A DNA stretch of 64,000 bases from positions 597,592 to 661,591 of the forward strand of contig CAWIZO010000005.1 in the NCBI GenBank assembly GCA_963840665.1. The letters are read 5' to 3'. This document shows, one piece after another, positions 35,853-45,121 of this stretch. The DNA is from DATFTE01 sp963840665. Lineage in GTDB: Bacteria; Acidobacteriota; Terriglobia; Terriglobales; Acidobacteriaceae. How positions within the stretch are numbered: the stretch's first letter is position 1; every line of letters begins with the position of its first letter. A model generated the notes under the pieces. The model had not been told where the DNA came from. It searched no databases and saw nothing but the letters and a program-made list of their open reading frames with translations. The position numbers and the translations under genes were made by a program.

Positions 35853-35992
35853 CCAGAATCTCCTTAGTCGCCCGTCCAGCCCAACAATGGCCAGAATCGA
35901 GGTTACGACTGCCGGACGAGTCTACACCGCCGCGATGTTTTAGTTGTCGAAAGTTTAGTGGGTGAATGGACCACGGGAAGAAGGACTCTGCT

Positions 35993-36937
35993 TTAGAGAA
36001 TCTTTTTGCCGAAGGCGGAGAGCGTGAGTTCGACGGCGAGGTCGGCGGTCTGGTTGTGCTCGTCGATCACGGGATTCACTTCGACGATTTCGAAGCTCAC
36101 CATGCGTCCGTGGTCGGCGATGATTTCCATGGCGAGGTGCGCCTCACGATAGGTTGCGCCGCCCCATACCGGAGTGCCGACACCGGGTGCGTCTTCAGGG
36201 TCGATCCAGTCCATGTCGAGCGAGACGTGATACCCCGCGGTGCCGCGTCCAGCCATGCGGAGTGCTTCTTCCATGACCGCGCGCATGCCGCGTTCATCGA
36301 TGTCACGCATGGTGAATACTTCGACGCCCGATTTGCGGATGTTGGCTTTTTCGTGCGCATCCACATCGCGAATGCCGACCAGCACACAGTTCTCTGGACT
36401 CACTTTGGGCGAGAAGTCGTAAATGTTGGCGAGTTCGGCAGGGCCAAGACCCATGATGGCCGCGAGCGGCATGCCATGTACGTTGCCGCTGGGTGAAGTT
36501 TCGGGCGTGTTGATGTCGGTGTGCGCGTCGATCCAGATAAGTCCAATTTTCTGATTCTGTTTGCGATAGTATTCGGCAACTCCGGCGACCGTTCCAGCGG
36601 CGACGGAATGGTCTCCGCCTAAAACGATCGGCACTTTCCCGGACTCAAGTGTCTTGAGGACGAGTTCGGCGCTTTTGGCACAGGTGGCCGTAATCTCTTT
36701 TAAGTATTTCGCGCTGGGATCGCCTTCTTTTTTCTGCTCGGGAATGGCGACGGCGACGTTGCCAGCATCTTCCACTGAATGGCCGATGGCCTCAAGCCGC
36801 GCTTCGAGTCCGGCCACGCGGACGGCGGATGGTCCCATGTCAACTCCGCGCCGGGACTGGCCCAAGTCAAGCGGCACACCAATCACGCGGATTTTCTTAG
36901 GAACGATGCTGGAAAACGACGCAGTTGTTGGACTCAT
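35993..36937 (-). CDS. rocF: Arginase
   Basis: 314 aa. The three ureohydrolase signatures are present: GGDHS (107-111), IDAHTD (136-141) and SLDMDWIDP near 240, holding the dinuclear Mn ligands; FEIVEVNPV follows near the C-terminus. The overall N-terminus (IGVPLDLGQSRRGVDMGPSA) is arginase rather than agmatinase. It splits arginine to ornithine and urea. No urease or ornithine genes are adjacent. Confidence 0.92.
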   Translation of the reverse strand: MSPTTASFSSIVPKKIRVIGVPLDLGQSRRGVDMGPSAVRVAGLEARLEAIGHSVEDAGNVAVAIPEQKKEGDPSAKYLKEITATCAKSAELVLKTLESGKVPIVLGGDHSVAAGTVAGVAEYYRKQNQKIGLIWIDAHTDINTPETSPSGNVHGMPLAAIMGLGPAELANIYDFSPKVSPENCVLVGIRDVDAHEKANIRKSGVEVFTMRDIDERGMRAVMEEALRMAGRGTAGYHVSLDMDWIDPEDAPGVGTPVWGGATYREAHLAMEIIADHGRMVSFEIVEVNPVIDEHNQTADLAVELTLSAFGKKIL

Positions 36938-36948
36938 AAGAAACTTAC

Positions 36949-36974
36949 GATTGTCGATTTTCGATTGTCGATTT
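36949..36974. repeat. AT-rich intergenic repeat, copy B
   Basis: CGATTGTCGATTTT repeated directly (CGATTGTCGATTT), just upstream of the arginase start. It is one arm only of the family seen at 13020, 38333, 41044 and 44187; no complementary arm is present. Confidence 0.55.
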
Positions 36975-36992
36975 AAAACCCATTCCTGATTC

Positions 36993-38318
36993 TCACGGGT
37001 ATAGTCGGTGCAGCATTCTCGGGAACGGGATGGTTTCGCGAACGTGCTCTAACCCGCATATCCACGCTACCGCGCGCTCAATGCCCATGCCGAAACCGGC
37101 GTGGGGAACGCTCCCATATTTGCGCAAATCCAGATACCACTTGAATGCCTCTTCCGGGAGGCCGTGCTCATGAATCCGCTTGAGGAGCAGATCGTAGGAG
37201 GCCACACGCTGCGAGCCGCCGATGATCTCTCCGTAGCCCTCGGGCGCCAGCACGTCCACACACAGCGCCAGGTCAGGACGTTGCGGATCAGGCTCCATGT
37301 AAAACGCCTTCACTTTCGCCGGATAACGATGCACCATAACCGGACGATCGAATTGCGACGAAATGTAAGTCTCGTCGGGTGAACCAAGATCGCCGCCCCA
37401 TTCGAATTTGTTTTCCAGCAAGCCCTTGGTGTGCGCGTCTTGCAACATCTTCACCGCTTCGTCATAGGTGATGCGCGGAAATGGGGCTTCTACTTTTTCG
37501 AGCTTGGTCACGTCACGGCCGATGACTTGCAGGTCGGCGCGGCGCTTTTCCAAACACCGCTTCACCAGAAAACTGATCAGTCCTTCGGCAAGTTCCATGA
37601 CATCGTCGAGCTGTCCGTAGGCGACTTCGGGCTCAACCATCCAGAATTCGGTCAGGTGGCGGCGAGTCTTCGATTTTTCCGCGCGGAACGTCGGCCCGAA
37701 GGAATACACCTTGCCCAGCGCCATCGCCGTGGCTTCGATATAAAGCTGTCCCGACTGCGTGAGGTAAGCCTGCTCTTCAAAATAGTCGACGGGGAAGAGC
37801 GTACTCGTGCCTTCACAGGCCGCAGGAGTCAAAATCGGCGGATCGGTCAGCGTGAATCCGCGATCATCGAAGAAATCGCGCGCCGCTTTGATGATCTCAG
37901 CCCGCACCCGCAAAATCGCCGCCTGGCGCGGCGAGCGCACCCACAGGTGCCGGTGCTCCATCAGAAAATCGACGCCGTGATCTTTGGGCGTGATGGGATA
38001 AGGATCGTTCTCCGATACTTTCTGCACGACCTGTACATTCGAAACGTCGAGTTCGTATCCGCCGGGCGCGCGCTTGTCGGCACGAACCTTGCCTTCGACT
38101 ATCACGCTCGATTCCTGTGTCAGACCCTTGATCGCGTCAAACACTTCCGGAGGCACGGCGTTCTTCGGAACTACGCCCTGAATCTGTCCGCTGCCATCGC
38201 GAAAGATTGGAAATAAAAGTTTCCCGCTTTCGCGCAGGTTATAAAGCCATCCGCGAATGGTGACCGTCTGGCCGTCAAACTTCCCGATTTCTGCAATAGT
38301 CGCGATAGGAAAGGACAT
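36993..38318 (-). CDS. asnS: Asparagine--tRNA ligase
   Basis: 441 aa from the ATG at 38318 (MSFPIATIAEIGKFDGQTV). An upstream in-frame start at 38399 would translate repeat DNA and is rejected. It has an N-terminal OB-fold anticodon-binding domain (RGWLYNLRESGKLLFPIFRD), class II motif 2 (FRAEKSKTRRHLTEFWMVEP) and motif 3 (GFGMGIERAVAWICGL). The catalytic domain reads as AsnRS rather than AspRS, with no GAD insert. Confidence 0.93.
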   Translation of the reverse strand: MSFPIATIAEIGKFDGQTVTIRGWLYNLRESGKLLFPIFRDGSGQIQGVVPKNAVPPEVFDAIKGLTQESSVIVEGKVRADKRAPGGYELDVSNVQVVQKVSENDPYPITPKDHGVDFLMEHRHLWVRSPRQAAILRVRAEIIKAARDFFDDRGFTLTDPPILTPAACEGTSTLFPVDYFEEQAYLTQSGQLYIEATAMALGKVYSFGPTFRAEKSKTRRHLTEFWMVEPEVAYGQLDDVMELAEGLISFLVKRCLEKRRADLQVIGRDVTKLEKVEAPFPRITYDEAVKMLQDAHTKGLLENKFEWGGDLGSPDETYISSQFDRPVMVHRYPAKVKAFYMEPDPQRPDLALCVDVLAPEGYGEIIGGSQRVASYDLLLKRIHEHGLPEEAFKWYLDLRKYGSVPHAGFGMGIERAVAWICGLEHVRETIPFPRMLHRLYP

Positions 38319-38332
38319 AGGATTTTGTATGG

Positions 38333-38402
38333 TAATCGGGTAATTTGGCAATTTAAAGAGAGCGGAAATTACAAAATTTCCCGATTTCAAAATTACCAAA
38401 TT
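38333..38402. repeat. AT-rich intergenic inverted repeat, copy C
   Basis: The left arm TAATCGGGTAATTTGGCAA and the right arm AAATTTCCCGATTTCAAAAT are approximately complementary. It fills the gap between asnS and the sugar-phosphate isomerase-like gene. Confidence 0.6.
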
Positions 38403-38403
38403 C

Positions 38404-39225
38404 TTACGCTTCTTCCAGCTTCTTGAACGCTTCCGTCATTCCATCCGCGACATTGATTTTCTCGTCGCCTTCAATCTCTAACAACAACGGCGGTGTGTGC
38501 GGCGCGCCGCGCAGCAACTCCACCGTCTCTTTCCAGTTGATGCTGCCCTTGCCCGGCCATAGGTGCGAGTCGCGATCTTTCGCGTTGTCGTGGATGTGCG
38601 TCGAGCGAATGTGGCTCTTTAGAATTTCGAATGCCTGAGGGATGTCGCTCATGATGTGCGCATGTCCCACGTCGAAGCACACACCCACATCCTCGAAGTG
38701 CGAGATCTGGATGAACTCCACCAACTTGTCGGGAGTCGCCAACTCATTCGGAATATTTTCCAGCAGGATGCGCACACCCAGCGGCTTGGCAAACGCACGC
38801 AGATGCTCGACCGAAGTCAGCGCCGCCTCGAACTTCTTTTCATCGAACGATTCGCGAGCAACCCCGATATGCTGAATCAGGAAACGAAATGGAATCTGCT
38901 CGGCGATTTCTAGCGCGCGCTTGATCTCGTCCATGGCCTCAATGCGCGTGGCACGATCGGTCGACGCCACATTCACCTGGTTCGCTCCGGTGCGGCCCAT
39001 CTCGTAGTCGGCGTACATCGGCGAATGCACCGAATGGAGCGGCACTCCGCTGGTGCGAAACCAGTCGGCAATCTCGCGTACGTGCTGCTTGCGGTTGGCG
39101 TAGTCGAGATGCTGGCGCGCCGCGAAAATTTCGATCGCCTGCGCTCCGCCGCGCACCAACCCGTCTAGCAGTCCCGGGTGGAGACGCTCTTTCATATAGA
39201 CGTGTGTCGACATCGCTCTCTGCAT
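38404..39225 (-). CDS. Sugar phosphate isomerase/epimerase-like TIM-barrel protein (AP_endonuc_2)
   Basis: 273 aa from an ATG overlapping the ggt stop (TAATG); an ATG at 39213 (MSTHVYMKERLHPGLLDGL) is nearly as good. TIM-barrel metal ligands are recognisable: LHSVHSPMYADY, LLENIPNE, VGVCFDVGHAHIMSD, STHIHDNAKDRDSHLWPGKG and LLLEIEGDE. This pattern belongs to xylose-isomerase-like/endonuclease IV-fold enzymes. Substrate unknown. Probably cotranscribed with ggt. Confidence 0.87.
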   Translation of the reverse strand: MQRAMSTHVYMKERLHPGLLDGLVRGGAQAIEIFAARQHLDYANRKQHVREIADWFRTSGVPLHSVHSPMYADYEMGRTGANQVNVASTDRATRIEAMDEIKRALEIAEQIPFRFLIQHIGVARESFDEKKFEAALTSVEHLRAFAKPLGVRILLENIPNELATPDKLVEFIQISHFEDVGVCFDVGHAHIMSDIPQAFEILKSHIRSTHIHDNAKDRDSHLWPGKGSINWKETVELLRGAPHTPPLLLEIEGDEKINVADGMTEAFKKLEEA

Positions 39226-40970
39226 TAGTAACCCACTGCCTTTCCGTTATAGCGGGCGTCGCTCGCGCCCAGACGCTCCCCGGTCTTAGGATCGACCTCC
39301 ACACACTCGCCATCACTCCACGTCGGTGACCACGTGCCGCTTTCGTTGATTCCAAACACAATCTTGTATCCCATGTGCTCGAGCGCGCTCACCGTGTCGG
39401 GAGAGAACCACTGTTCCACCCGCACAAAATCCGGCAGCCATTGCTGATGGAAGCGCGGGGCATTGACGGCTGTCTGAATGTCCATGCCGTAATCGACGAC
39501 GCCCATCAGGATATTCGCAATCGTGGTGATGATACGCGGGCCGCCAGGCGACCCCAGCACCAGAAATAGCTTACCGTCTTTCAGCACGATCGTCGGCGCC
39601 ATCGCCGATAGCGGACGCTTCCCCGGCCCAATCGCGTTCGCCGGGCCTTGAATCAGCCCAAAATAATTCGACGCGCCGGGCTTCGAGGTGAAGTCATCCA
39701 TCTCGTCATTCAGCAGAAAGCCCAGGCCTTCGGCGGTGACGTGGGATCCGAAATACTCGTTCAGGGTCGTCGTCACCGCCACGGCATTTCCCTCAGCATC
39801 GACGATCGAGTAGTGCGTCGTCTGGCTCGACTCGCCTCCGGTCGCTAGCTCAGTATGCATCGACGCGTACTGCTCCAACTGCGTGAAAATCGCCGGACGC
39901 CGCAAATCCTGACTCAGTGTCGCGTGCTTGGGTTCGATCGTACCTCTCCAACCTTCCGCGTATCGCTTGTCGATCAGTTGCGGCACCGGGATCTTCGAGA
40001 AGTCCGGATCTCCCATGAATTCGGCGCGATCGAAAAATGCCCGCCGGAAGGCCTCGACCGTAAGTTGCACTGAATCCGAAGACCGCGATCCCAGCTTCGC
40101 CAGATCGTAGCCTTCGAGAATATTCAGCAATTCGATCAGCGCCACTCCGCCCGATGATGGCGGAGGCGCGCTGATGATGTCATACCCCCGGTACGTCCCG
40201 CGCACCGGTTCACGTTCTTTGACTTCATAGCCGGCCAGGTCATTGGCCATGACTAGGCCGCCGCCTTTCTGAATGTCAGCCGCTAACTGCTTTGCAATCG
40301 CCCCATGGTAGAAATCGTCAGGATCGGCGGCAATCTTTTCCAGAGTCTGGGCCAGTTCCGGCTGGCGAAAGATCTCTCCTTCTTTATAGAGGTTCCCGTC
40401 ACGCTGAAAAATTCTTCGCGACTCGGGAAACCTCGTGAGATCCTTATCGGCAAAATCCTCCGCATCTTCCCAGCTCAGGGCAAACCCTTCCTTCGCCAAC
40501 TTGATCGCCGGAGCCATGTCGCGATCGAGCGATAGCTTGCCGTACTTCTTCTGCGCAAAGGCCAACCCCGCTACCGAACCGGGCACCGCGATCGCTTTGT
40601 ATCCGATCAGGCTGGCACGGGGAATGACGCGTCCGCTCGCGTCGAGATACATATTGGCGCTGGCGGCTCCGGGAGCCTTTTCGCGGAAATCTACAAAGTG
40701 CGCCGCGCCGTCGGCCGTGCGAATGAGCATGAATCCGCCGCCACCCAGATTTCCCGCCTGCGGCCTCACCACTGCTAACGCGAACCCGGTCGCCACCGCG
40801 GCGTCTACCGCGTTGCCTCCCGCTTGCATGATTTCGACGCCCGCACGCGATGCGAGTTCGTGCACGCTCGCCACCATCGCATGCTGCCCATGCGCAGGAT
40901 GCACCGGGGCTGCGAAGGCTGCAGAAGCGACAACCAGCAGCAAAATCAGCAACTTGGATCGAGATGGCAT
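39225..40970 (-). CDS. ggt: Gamma-glutamyltransferase (periplasmic precursor)
   Basis: 581 aa. Signal peptide (SKLLILLLVVASAAFAAPVH), then the large subunit with FMLIRTADG and the conserved DFREKAPGAAS, and the autocleavage site before the nucleophilic threonine in SSQTTHYSIVDAEGNAVA, which begins the small subunit. PLSAMAPTIVLKDGK and GSPGGPRIITT complete the active site. It transfers or hydrolyses gamma-glutamyl groups of glutathione in the periplasm. Confidence 0.94.
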   Translation of the reverse strand: MPSRSKLLILLLVVASAAFAAPVHPAHGQHAMVASVHELASRAGVEIMQAGGNAVDAAVATGFALAVVRPQAGNLGGGGFMLIRTADGAAHFVDFREKAPGAASANMYLDASGRVIPRASLIGYKAIAVPGSVAGLAFAQKKYGKLSLDRDMAPAIKLAKEGFALSWEDAEDFADKDLTRFPESRRIFQRDGNLYKEGEIFRQPELAQTLEKIAADPDDFYHGAIAKQLAADIQKGGGLVMANDLAGYEVKEREPVRGTYRGYDIISAPPPSSGGVALIELLNILEGYDLAKLGSRSSDSVQLTVEAFRRAFFDRAEFMGDPDFSKIPVPQLIDKRYAEGWRGTIEPKHATLSQDLRRPAIFTQLEQYASMHTELATGGESSQTTHYSIVDAEGNAVAVTTTLNEYFGSHVTAEGLGFLLNDEMDDFTSKPGASNYFGLIQGPANAIGPGKRPLSAMAPTIVLKDGKLFLVLGSPGGPRIITTIANILMGVVDYGMDIQTAVNAPRFHQQWLPDFVRVEQWFSPDTVSALEHMGYKIVFGINESGTWSPTWSDGECVEVDPKTGERLGASDARYNGKAVGY

Positions 40971-41043
40971 CAGATTTGTGGGACCGCCGCTTGGCAGACC
41001 TTTGAGGCTAGCGTAGCAGGCTGGGGAGAGTCAAATAGAGCAG

Positions 41044-41141
41044 ATTGTTGATTTCTTGATTGTTGACTGTTGATTGAAAAGCACAAATCCACTTGCGCTG
41101 GGTTTCAAATCAACAATCAAAAATCAACAATCAAAAATTTC
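41044..41141. repeat. AT-rich intergenic inverted repeat, copy D
   Basis: The left arm ATTGTTGATTTCTTGATTGTT is matched by the right arm AACAATCAAAAATCAACAAT, giving a hairpin of more than 30 bp with a loop of about 20. It lies between ggt and the HtrA-type gene, both leftward, and ends at the HtrA stop codon. Confidence 0.75.
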
Positions 41142-42290
41142 CTAAACTTGCTCCCTGGCCTCTCCCAGGGTCACGCTGAGATCCACTTTCTTCTTGGCGC
41201 GGAAGACGGTGATCTTCACTGTGTCTCCGGCGCGATGGCTATTCATGATCTGGCTGAGATCCTGTTGGTCCTGCACATCCTGGCCGTCGATCGCGACGAT
41301 CAAGTCTCCGCCCATCATGATGGGAGTATTTCCGATGTACGCGCGCTCGTTTCCACCCTTCAATCCGGCACGATCCGCGGCGCTTCCCGGGACGACCTGC
41401 ACGATCAGCAATCCGTAATCGGCCGCCAGCCCCATCTGATCAGCCAATTCTGGACTGATGGGAACGGTCCGAATCCCCAGCGCAGGACGCCGCACGCGCC
41501 CGATCGTTACCAGATCGTTCAACACAGCCTTGGCAGTATTGATGGGAATCGCGAAGCCAATGCCCGCGCTCTGTCCCACGCTCGACAGAATCATGGTGTT
41601 GATGCCAATCACTTCGCCGTGCCAGTTCAGCAACGGGCCGCCTGAGTTGCCGGGATTGATGGCTGCGTCGGTCTGAATCGCTTCGTCGATGGTCGCTCCA
41701 CCATTCGGCTCCTGCACGGGACGGATCGAGCTCACTATGCCGCGTGTCAGCGTCCCGGACAGCCCAAACGGATTCCCAATCGCATAGACTTTCTGTCCCA
41801 CTTGCAAGCTTCGCGAATCGCCCAGCGTCATCGGCACCAGGTCGGGCGCCTTGATCAACACAATGGCCAGATCGTGTCCGGGATCGGTGCCCACCACCGT
41901 GGCGCGGTATTTCTTGCGATTGTGGAGTGTGACTTCAATCTGGCGCGCTTCGGCAATCACGTGATAGTTGGTGAGAACGTGTCCTTCTTTATCGATGATG
42001 AAGCCCGAGCCCTGTCCCTCTTGAGGAACCAGCCCATAGAAGAAGTCAAACGTCATCGCCCGTGACGTGATGTTCACCACCGAAGCGATGTTCTTGCGGT
42101 AGATGCTGATGTTGTTCTGCTCTTCGGGATCCGACGAGTCGTTATTCGCCGCCTGAGTGATCTCCAGCTTTGTGGGCCGCGAGATCCAGTCAGACGGGTG
42201 AAGATTCAGGGGATGCGAACGATAGGTGGTGAAGTAGAAAAACGTTCCAGCCAGAACGATAGCCAGTATCACCGGACGTACAATTCTCAT
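41142..42290 (-). CDS. HtrA/DegS-like serine protease with PDZ domain
   Basis: 382 aa from the ATG at 42290 (MRIVRPVILAIVLAGTFFYF), a single N-terminal anchor. The trypsin-like domain has the triad H110 (VLTNYHVIAEA), D140 (GHDLAIVLIKA) and S216 (NPGNSGGPL). One PDZ domain follows (about 280-370). This is the DegS/HtrA periplasmic quality-control layout, anchored to the inner membrane. Substrates unknown. Confidence 0.93.
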   Translation of the reverse strand: MRIVRPVILAIVLAGTFFYFTTYRSHPLNLHPSDWISRPTKLEITQAANNDSSDPEEQNNISIYRKNIASVVNITSRAMTFDFFYGLVPQEGQGSGFIIDKEGHVLTNYHVIAEARQIEVTLHNRKKYRATVVGTDPGHDLAIVLIKAPDLVPMTLGDSRSLQVGQKVYAIGNPFGLSGTLTRGIVSSIRPVQEPNGGATIDEAIQTDAAINPGNSGGPLLNWHGEVIGINTMILSSVGQSAGIGFAIPINTAKAVLNDLVTIGRVRRPALGIRTVPISPELADQMGLAADYGLLIVQVVPGSAADRAGLKGGNERAYIGNTPIMMGGDLIVAIDGQDVQDQQDLSQIMNSHRAGDTVKITVFRAKKKVDLSVTLGEAREQV

Positions 42291-42370
42291 AAATCGGTTC
42301 TCGGTTCTCAGTTTGCATTCAGCACGCCACATTTGCCAACTCCCCAGAATGGTTTAGCGCACTCTGCGGT

Positions 42371-43000
42371 TCAAGCTCTTGCCTTCGCCAACCGGGCTCG
42401 AAGAGATTCAAAGATGACCCGCACCTGCCCTTGGGTTTCATCCAACGATCCAGAGTTGTCGATCACGTAGTCCGCCGCCTTGATCTTCTCCTCATCCGGC
42501 CACTGCGCCGCCATACGCCGCGTGACTTCGGCTCGCGCGCTCTCCAGGTCTATGCGAGTACGCCTAGCCCAGCGCTCGACTCTCTGCTCCGGCTGGCAGG
42601 TCACCACCACCAGGCAATCAAAGCGGTTGGCGGCTCCAGCTTCCAAAATCAACGCCGCTTCCACCATGGTGATCGCGGACGGGTCCCCGCGCCCAACCTC
42701 CTCCATCCAGCGGTCCTGCTCTTCTACTACGGCGGGATGCACGATGCGGTTCAATTCCTCGACCCGGGGAGGATCGCCAAACGCAGCCTCCGCCAGTTTT
42801 GGACGGTTCACGGTGCCGTCCGGATTCAGTATGCCGCGGCCAAAGCGCGACACCACTTCGTAATAGACCTTTTCCCCCGGTTGCATCAGGCGATGCGAAA
42901 TGGCATCCGCCTGTACAACATGCACGCCGAGAGCCGCAAACATCTCCGAAACCACGGACTTCCCGCTCGCGATCCCTCCGGTCAACCCGACTTTCAGCAA
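42371..43000 (-). CDS. coaE: Dephospho-CoA kinase
   Basis: 209 aa from a TTG at 43000, five bases after GAGG, giving the canonical LLKVGLTGGIASGKS P-loop start. A GTG at 43027 is in frame but would translate part of a repeat. Further CoaE motifs: VVQADAISHRLM, FGRGILNPDGTVNRPKLAEA, EAALILEAGAANRFDCLVVV. It carries out the last step of coenzyme A synthesis. Confidence 0.93.
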   Translation of the reverse strand: MLKVGLTGGIASGKSVVSEMFAALGVHVVQADAISHRLMQPGEKVYYEVVSRFGRGILNPDGTVNRPKLAEAAFGDPPRVEELNRIVHPAVVEEQDRWMEEVGRGDPSAITMVEAALILEAGAANRFDCLVVVTCQPEQRVERWARRTRIDLESARAEVTRRMAAQWPDEEKIKAADYVIDNSGSLDETQGQVRVIFESLRARLAKARA

Positions 43001-43021
43001 GCAAACCTCGCCGCGAAAATC

Positions 43022-43158
43022 CACCACAGAGACACAGAGACACAGAGAAAGCAGAAATAGAAAAAACCACTGCTTGTATGGAAAGGGGACAGTCTCAGCC
43101 GCAAATATCTTGAGCAGTTTTTCAAAAGGTTTCTCTGTGCCTCTGTGTCTCTGTGGTG
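43022..43158. repeat. CACAGAGA inverted repeat
   Basis: 29-base arms at 43022-43050 (built of CACAGAGA units) and 43130-43158 are complementary at 28 of 29 positions around a 79-base spacer. It lies between folD and coaE. A GGGGACAG motif in the spacer recalls the RAYT-linked repeats. Confidence 0.8.
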
Positions 43159-43165
43159 AACGCCT

Positions 43166-44107
43166 TCAGGCCCGCAATAACTCCGGCGTACGGCTTCCTC
43201 GCCGCAGTTTGGCGGCGCGTAGAGTGTTTGCCATCAGCATGGCAATGGTCAGCGGACCCACTCCACCCGGCACGGGAGTCAGCGCTCCTGCAACTTCGAA
43301 CACTTCGGGATGCACATCTCCCACCAGGGTTGAGCCCTTCGCCCGGAAGGTCTCTTCGCGCTTCGCGTTCCCGGCGAAGAGCCGGTCGAATTCGGCGCGA
43401 TCCGTGACTTTATTCATGCCGACATCGATTACCGTTGCTCCCGGCTTCACGAAGTCGCGCGTAATCATCCCCGCGCGTCCAATGGCTGCCACCAGAATGT
43501 CACCGCGCCGACAGACACCGGGTAGATCTTTAGTCTTGGAGTGACAAATCGTGACGGTCGCGTTGCCGTTAGTCAGCAGCATCGCCGTAGGTTTGCCCAC
43601 GATGTCGCTGCGGCCCACCACCACCGCATCTTGTCCAGCAATCGGAATGTTGCTGCGCTTCAGAATCTCGATGATTCCCGCCGGAGTGCAGGGCACCAAC
43701 CCGGGCCGTTGCGTCGATAGAAATCCCACGTTGACAGGATGAAATCCGTCTACATCTCTCGCAGGATCGACTGCCATGAGAATTTTTTTGGAATCAATCT
43801 GAGACGGCAAGGGCAACTGCACGAGAATGCCGTCAATCTCGTCTCGGCTGTTGAGATCCTGAACCAACTCGAGCAGTTTTTCGGTAGAGATGGTGTCGGG
43901 CGGAGTGTGCTTCTCGCTGTAAATCCCCACTTCCTCGGAGCTCTTCACTTTACCGCGAACGTAAATCTCAGAAGCAGGATTATTGCCCACCAGAATCACG
44001 GCCAGTCCGGGACGCATGCCCGAGGCTGAAAGGCTCTTCACTTCCGCAGCCACTTCCGCGCGAATGTCGCTGGCGATCTTATTTCCGTCAAGAACGATGG
44101 CAGACAT
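43166..44107 (-). CDS. folD: Bifunctional methylenetetrahydrofolate dehydrogenase/cyclohydrolase
   Basis: 313 aa, slightly longer than usual owing to the C-terminal tail. FolD signatures: the catalytic lysine region EIYVRGKVKSSEEVGIYSEK, GILVQLPLPSQID, VVGRSDIVGKPTAMLL and the C-terminal GGVGPLTIAMLM. It interconverts 5,10-methylene- and 10-formyl-tetrahydrofolate using NADP. It reads leftward toward coaE across the CACAGAGA repeat. Confidence 0.95.
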   Translation of the reverse strand: MSAIVLDGNKIASDIRAEVAAEVKSLSASGMRPGLAVILVGNNPASEIYVRGKVKSSEEVGIYSEKHTPPDTISTEKLLELVQDLNSRDEIDGILVQLPLPSQIDSKKILMAVDPARDVDGFHPVNVGFLSTQRPGLVPCTPAGIIEILKRSNIPIAGQDAVVVGRSDIVGKPTAMLLTNGNATVTICHSKTKDLPGVCRRGDILVAAIGRAGMITRDFVKPGATVIDVGMNKVTDRAEFDRLFAGNAKREETFRAKGSTLVGDVHPEVFEVAGALTPVPGGVGPLTIAMLMANTLRAAKLRRGSRTPELLRA

Positions 44108-44186
44108 GAGACCTCTTTTTCAGGGATATCGAGCCGGAAAGTCTATCTTAAAACCGAACGACTTGGCGGTGTTGGAAAACCCAGAA

Positions 44187-44275
44187 AATTGTTGATTTTT
44201 GATTTTTGATTGTTGAATTAGGAGCGTGCGACCACGTGGGTTCATTCAATCATCAACAATCAAGAATCAACAATG
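44187..44275. repeat. AT-rich intergenic inverted repeat, copy E
   Basis: The left arm AATTGTTGATTTTTGATTTT and the right arm ATCAACAATCAAGAATCAAC are complementary over about 30 bases. It lies in the divergent gap between folD and the Trm112-like gene. A second, shorter AATTGGAAATTGGCAATTGG stretch follows at 44310-44334. Confidence 0.75.
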
Positions 44276-44346
44276 GACCCAAATCACCGATTTGACCCGC
44301 CGCTTTCAAATTGGAAATTGGCAATTGGAAATCGTAGAATGTGCTC

Positions 44347-44517
44347 ATGGTTTCCCAGGAACTGCTCGACATGCTGGTCTGCCCCGCATGCCACAAACCG
44401 CTGCAGCTAAAGGACAACGGGCAATCCTTGAAGTGCGGCGAGTGCCGCCGCGTTTTTCCCATCAAAGACGACATCCCGGTAATGCTGCTCGACGAAGCCA
44501 CGATCGATCCTTCCTAG
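44347..44517 (+). CDS. Trm112/YcaR-like zinc-ribbon protein
   Basis: 56 aa, MVSQELLDMLVCPACHKPL then LKCGECRRVFPIKDDIPVML. The CPAC...CGEC zinc ribbon and the DDIPVML ending are the signature of the Trm112-like (UPF0434/YcaR) family. Eukaryotic Trm112 activates methyltransferases; the bacterial role is less clear. It stands alone, divergent from folD. Confidence 0.88.
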   Translation: MVSQELLDMLVCPACHKPLQLKDNGQSLKCGECRRVFPIKDDIPVMLLDEATIDPS

Positions 44518-44801
44518 CGTGTCCTGATTCCGTCCTTTCCGCCTGCGGGAGAAGTCTCTTTTGGTACCAAAACGACACAATGTGTCAATCCCTCGTCCCC
44601 GGAAATCCGTACCCCGGTTGGATCTTGCTCTAAAAGGTTGCCTGCAACTTATGCGCCTGCAAGGGGTTTGACGATCTACGAGGTTTTTTGGTGGGTTTGT
44701 ACAGGAAGCTCCGGACTGCGGCATTTCAATTGCATGCAACTATCGCAGTTGCCGGTGAGTCTAATAGGCAAGAAGGAATCAGGGTCGGAGGTGAAACGGC
44801 C

Positions 44802-45032
44802 ATGAAAGAAAGATTTTCTACCACTGAGTTGACGGCGTTACGCAACGATCTGCTTCAGGGCGGTTTGATCGATTCGCGCGAAGCTGCTGAACTCTTGCAG
44901 GTATTCCTGATGGGCCGCGGCTACGGTGTCTCGCCCCAGGCAGCCATGGATGCTGCCAGCCGGGTTGAGATGGCGGGCTGCGCACTCCCGGTACTTCAAC
45001 ATGAACTGGAGAACCTCGCACTGGTGATGTGA
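44802..45032 (+). CDS. Small helical protein of unknown function
   Basis: 76 aa with a strong GGAGG 11 bases before the ATG and a clear terminator downstream (45122-45152), so a real one-gene unit. Predicted mostly helical and soluble: MKERFSTTELTALRNDLLQG, SREAAELLQVFLMGRGYGVS, ending ALPVLQHELENLALVM. No signal peptide and no recognised family. A regulatory or adaptor role is possible but not supported by any motif. Confidence 0.7.
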   Translation: MKERFSTTELTALRNDLLQGGLIDSREAAELLQVFLMGRGYGVSPQAAMDAASRVEMAGCALPVLQHELENLALVM

Positions 45033-45121
45033 GGAACCCCCGGGGTTCGCGGTGACTGTGGGTAGATGAAAATTTTCGGGGACCTCGGAACCAAGTCGAT
45101 CCCCGAGAAGTTAGAAAGACC

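Noticed and set aside
38319..38399. 27-residue N-terminal extension of AsnRS
   Set aside because: The extension is the translation of an AT-rich intergenic repeat, and the internal ATG gives the family-typical start.
43022..43158. Possible CRISPR-like array
   Set aside because: There are only short tandem CACAGAGA units and one inverted copy; no regularly spaced unique spacers and no cas genes.
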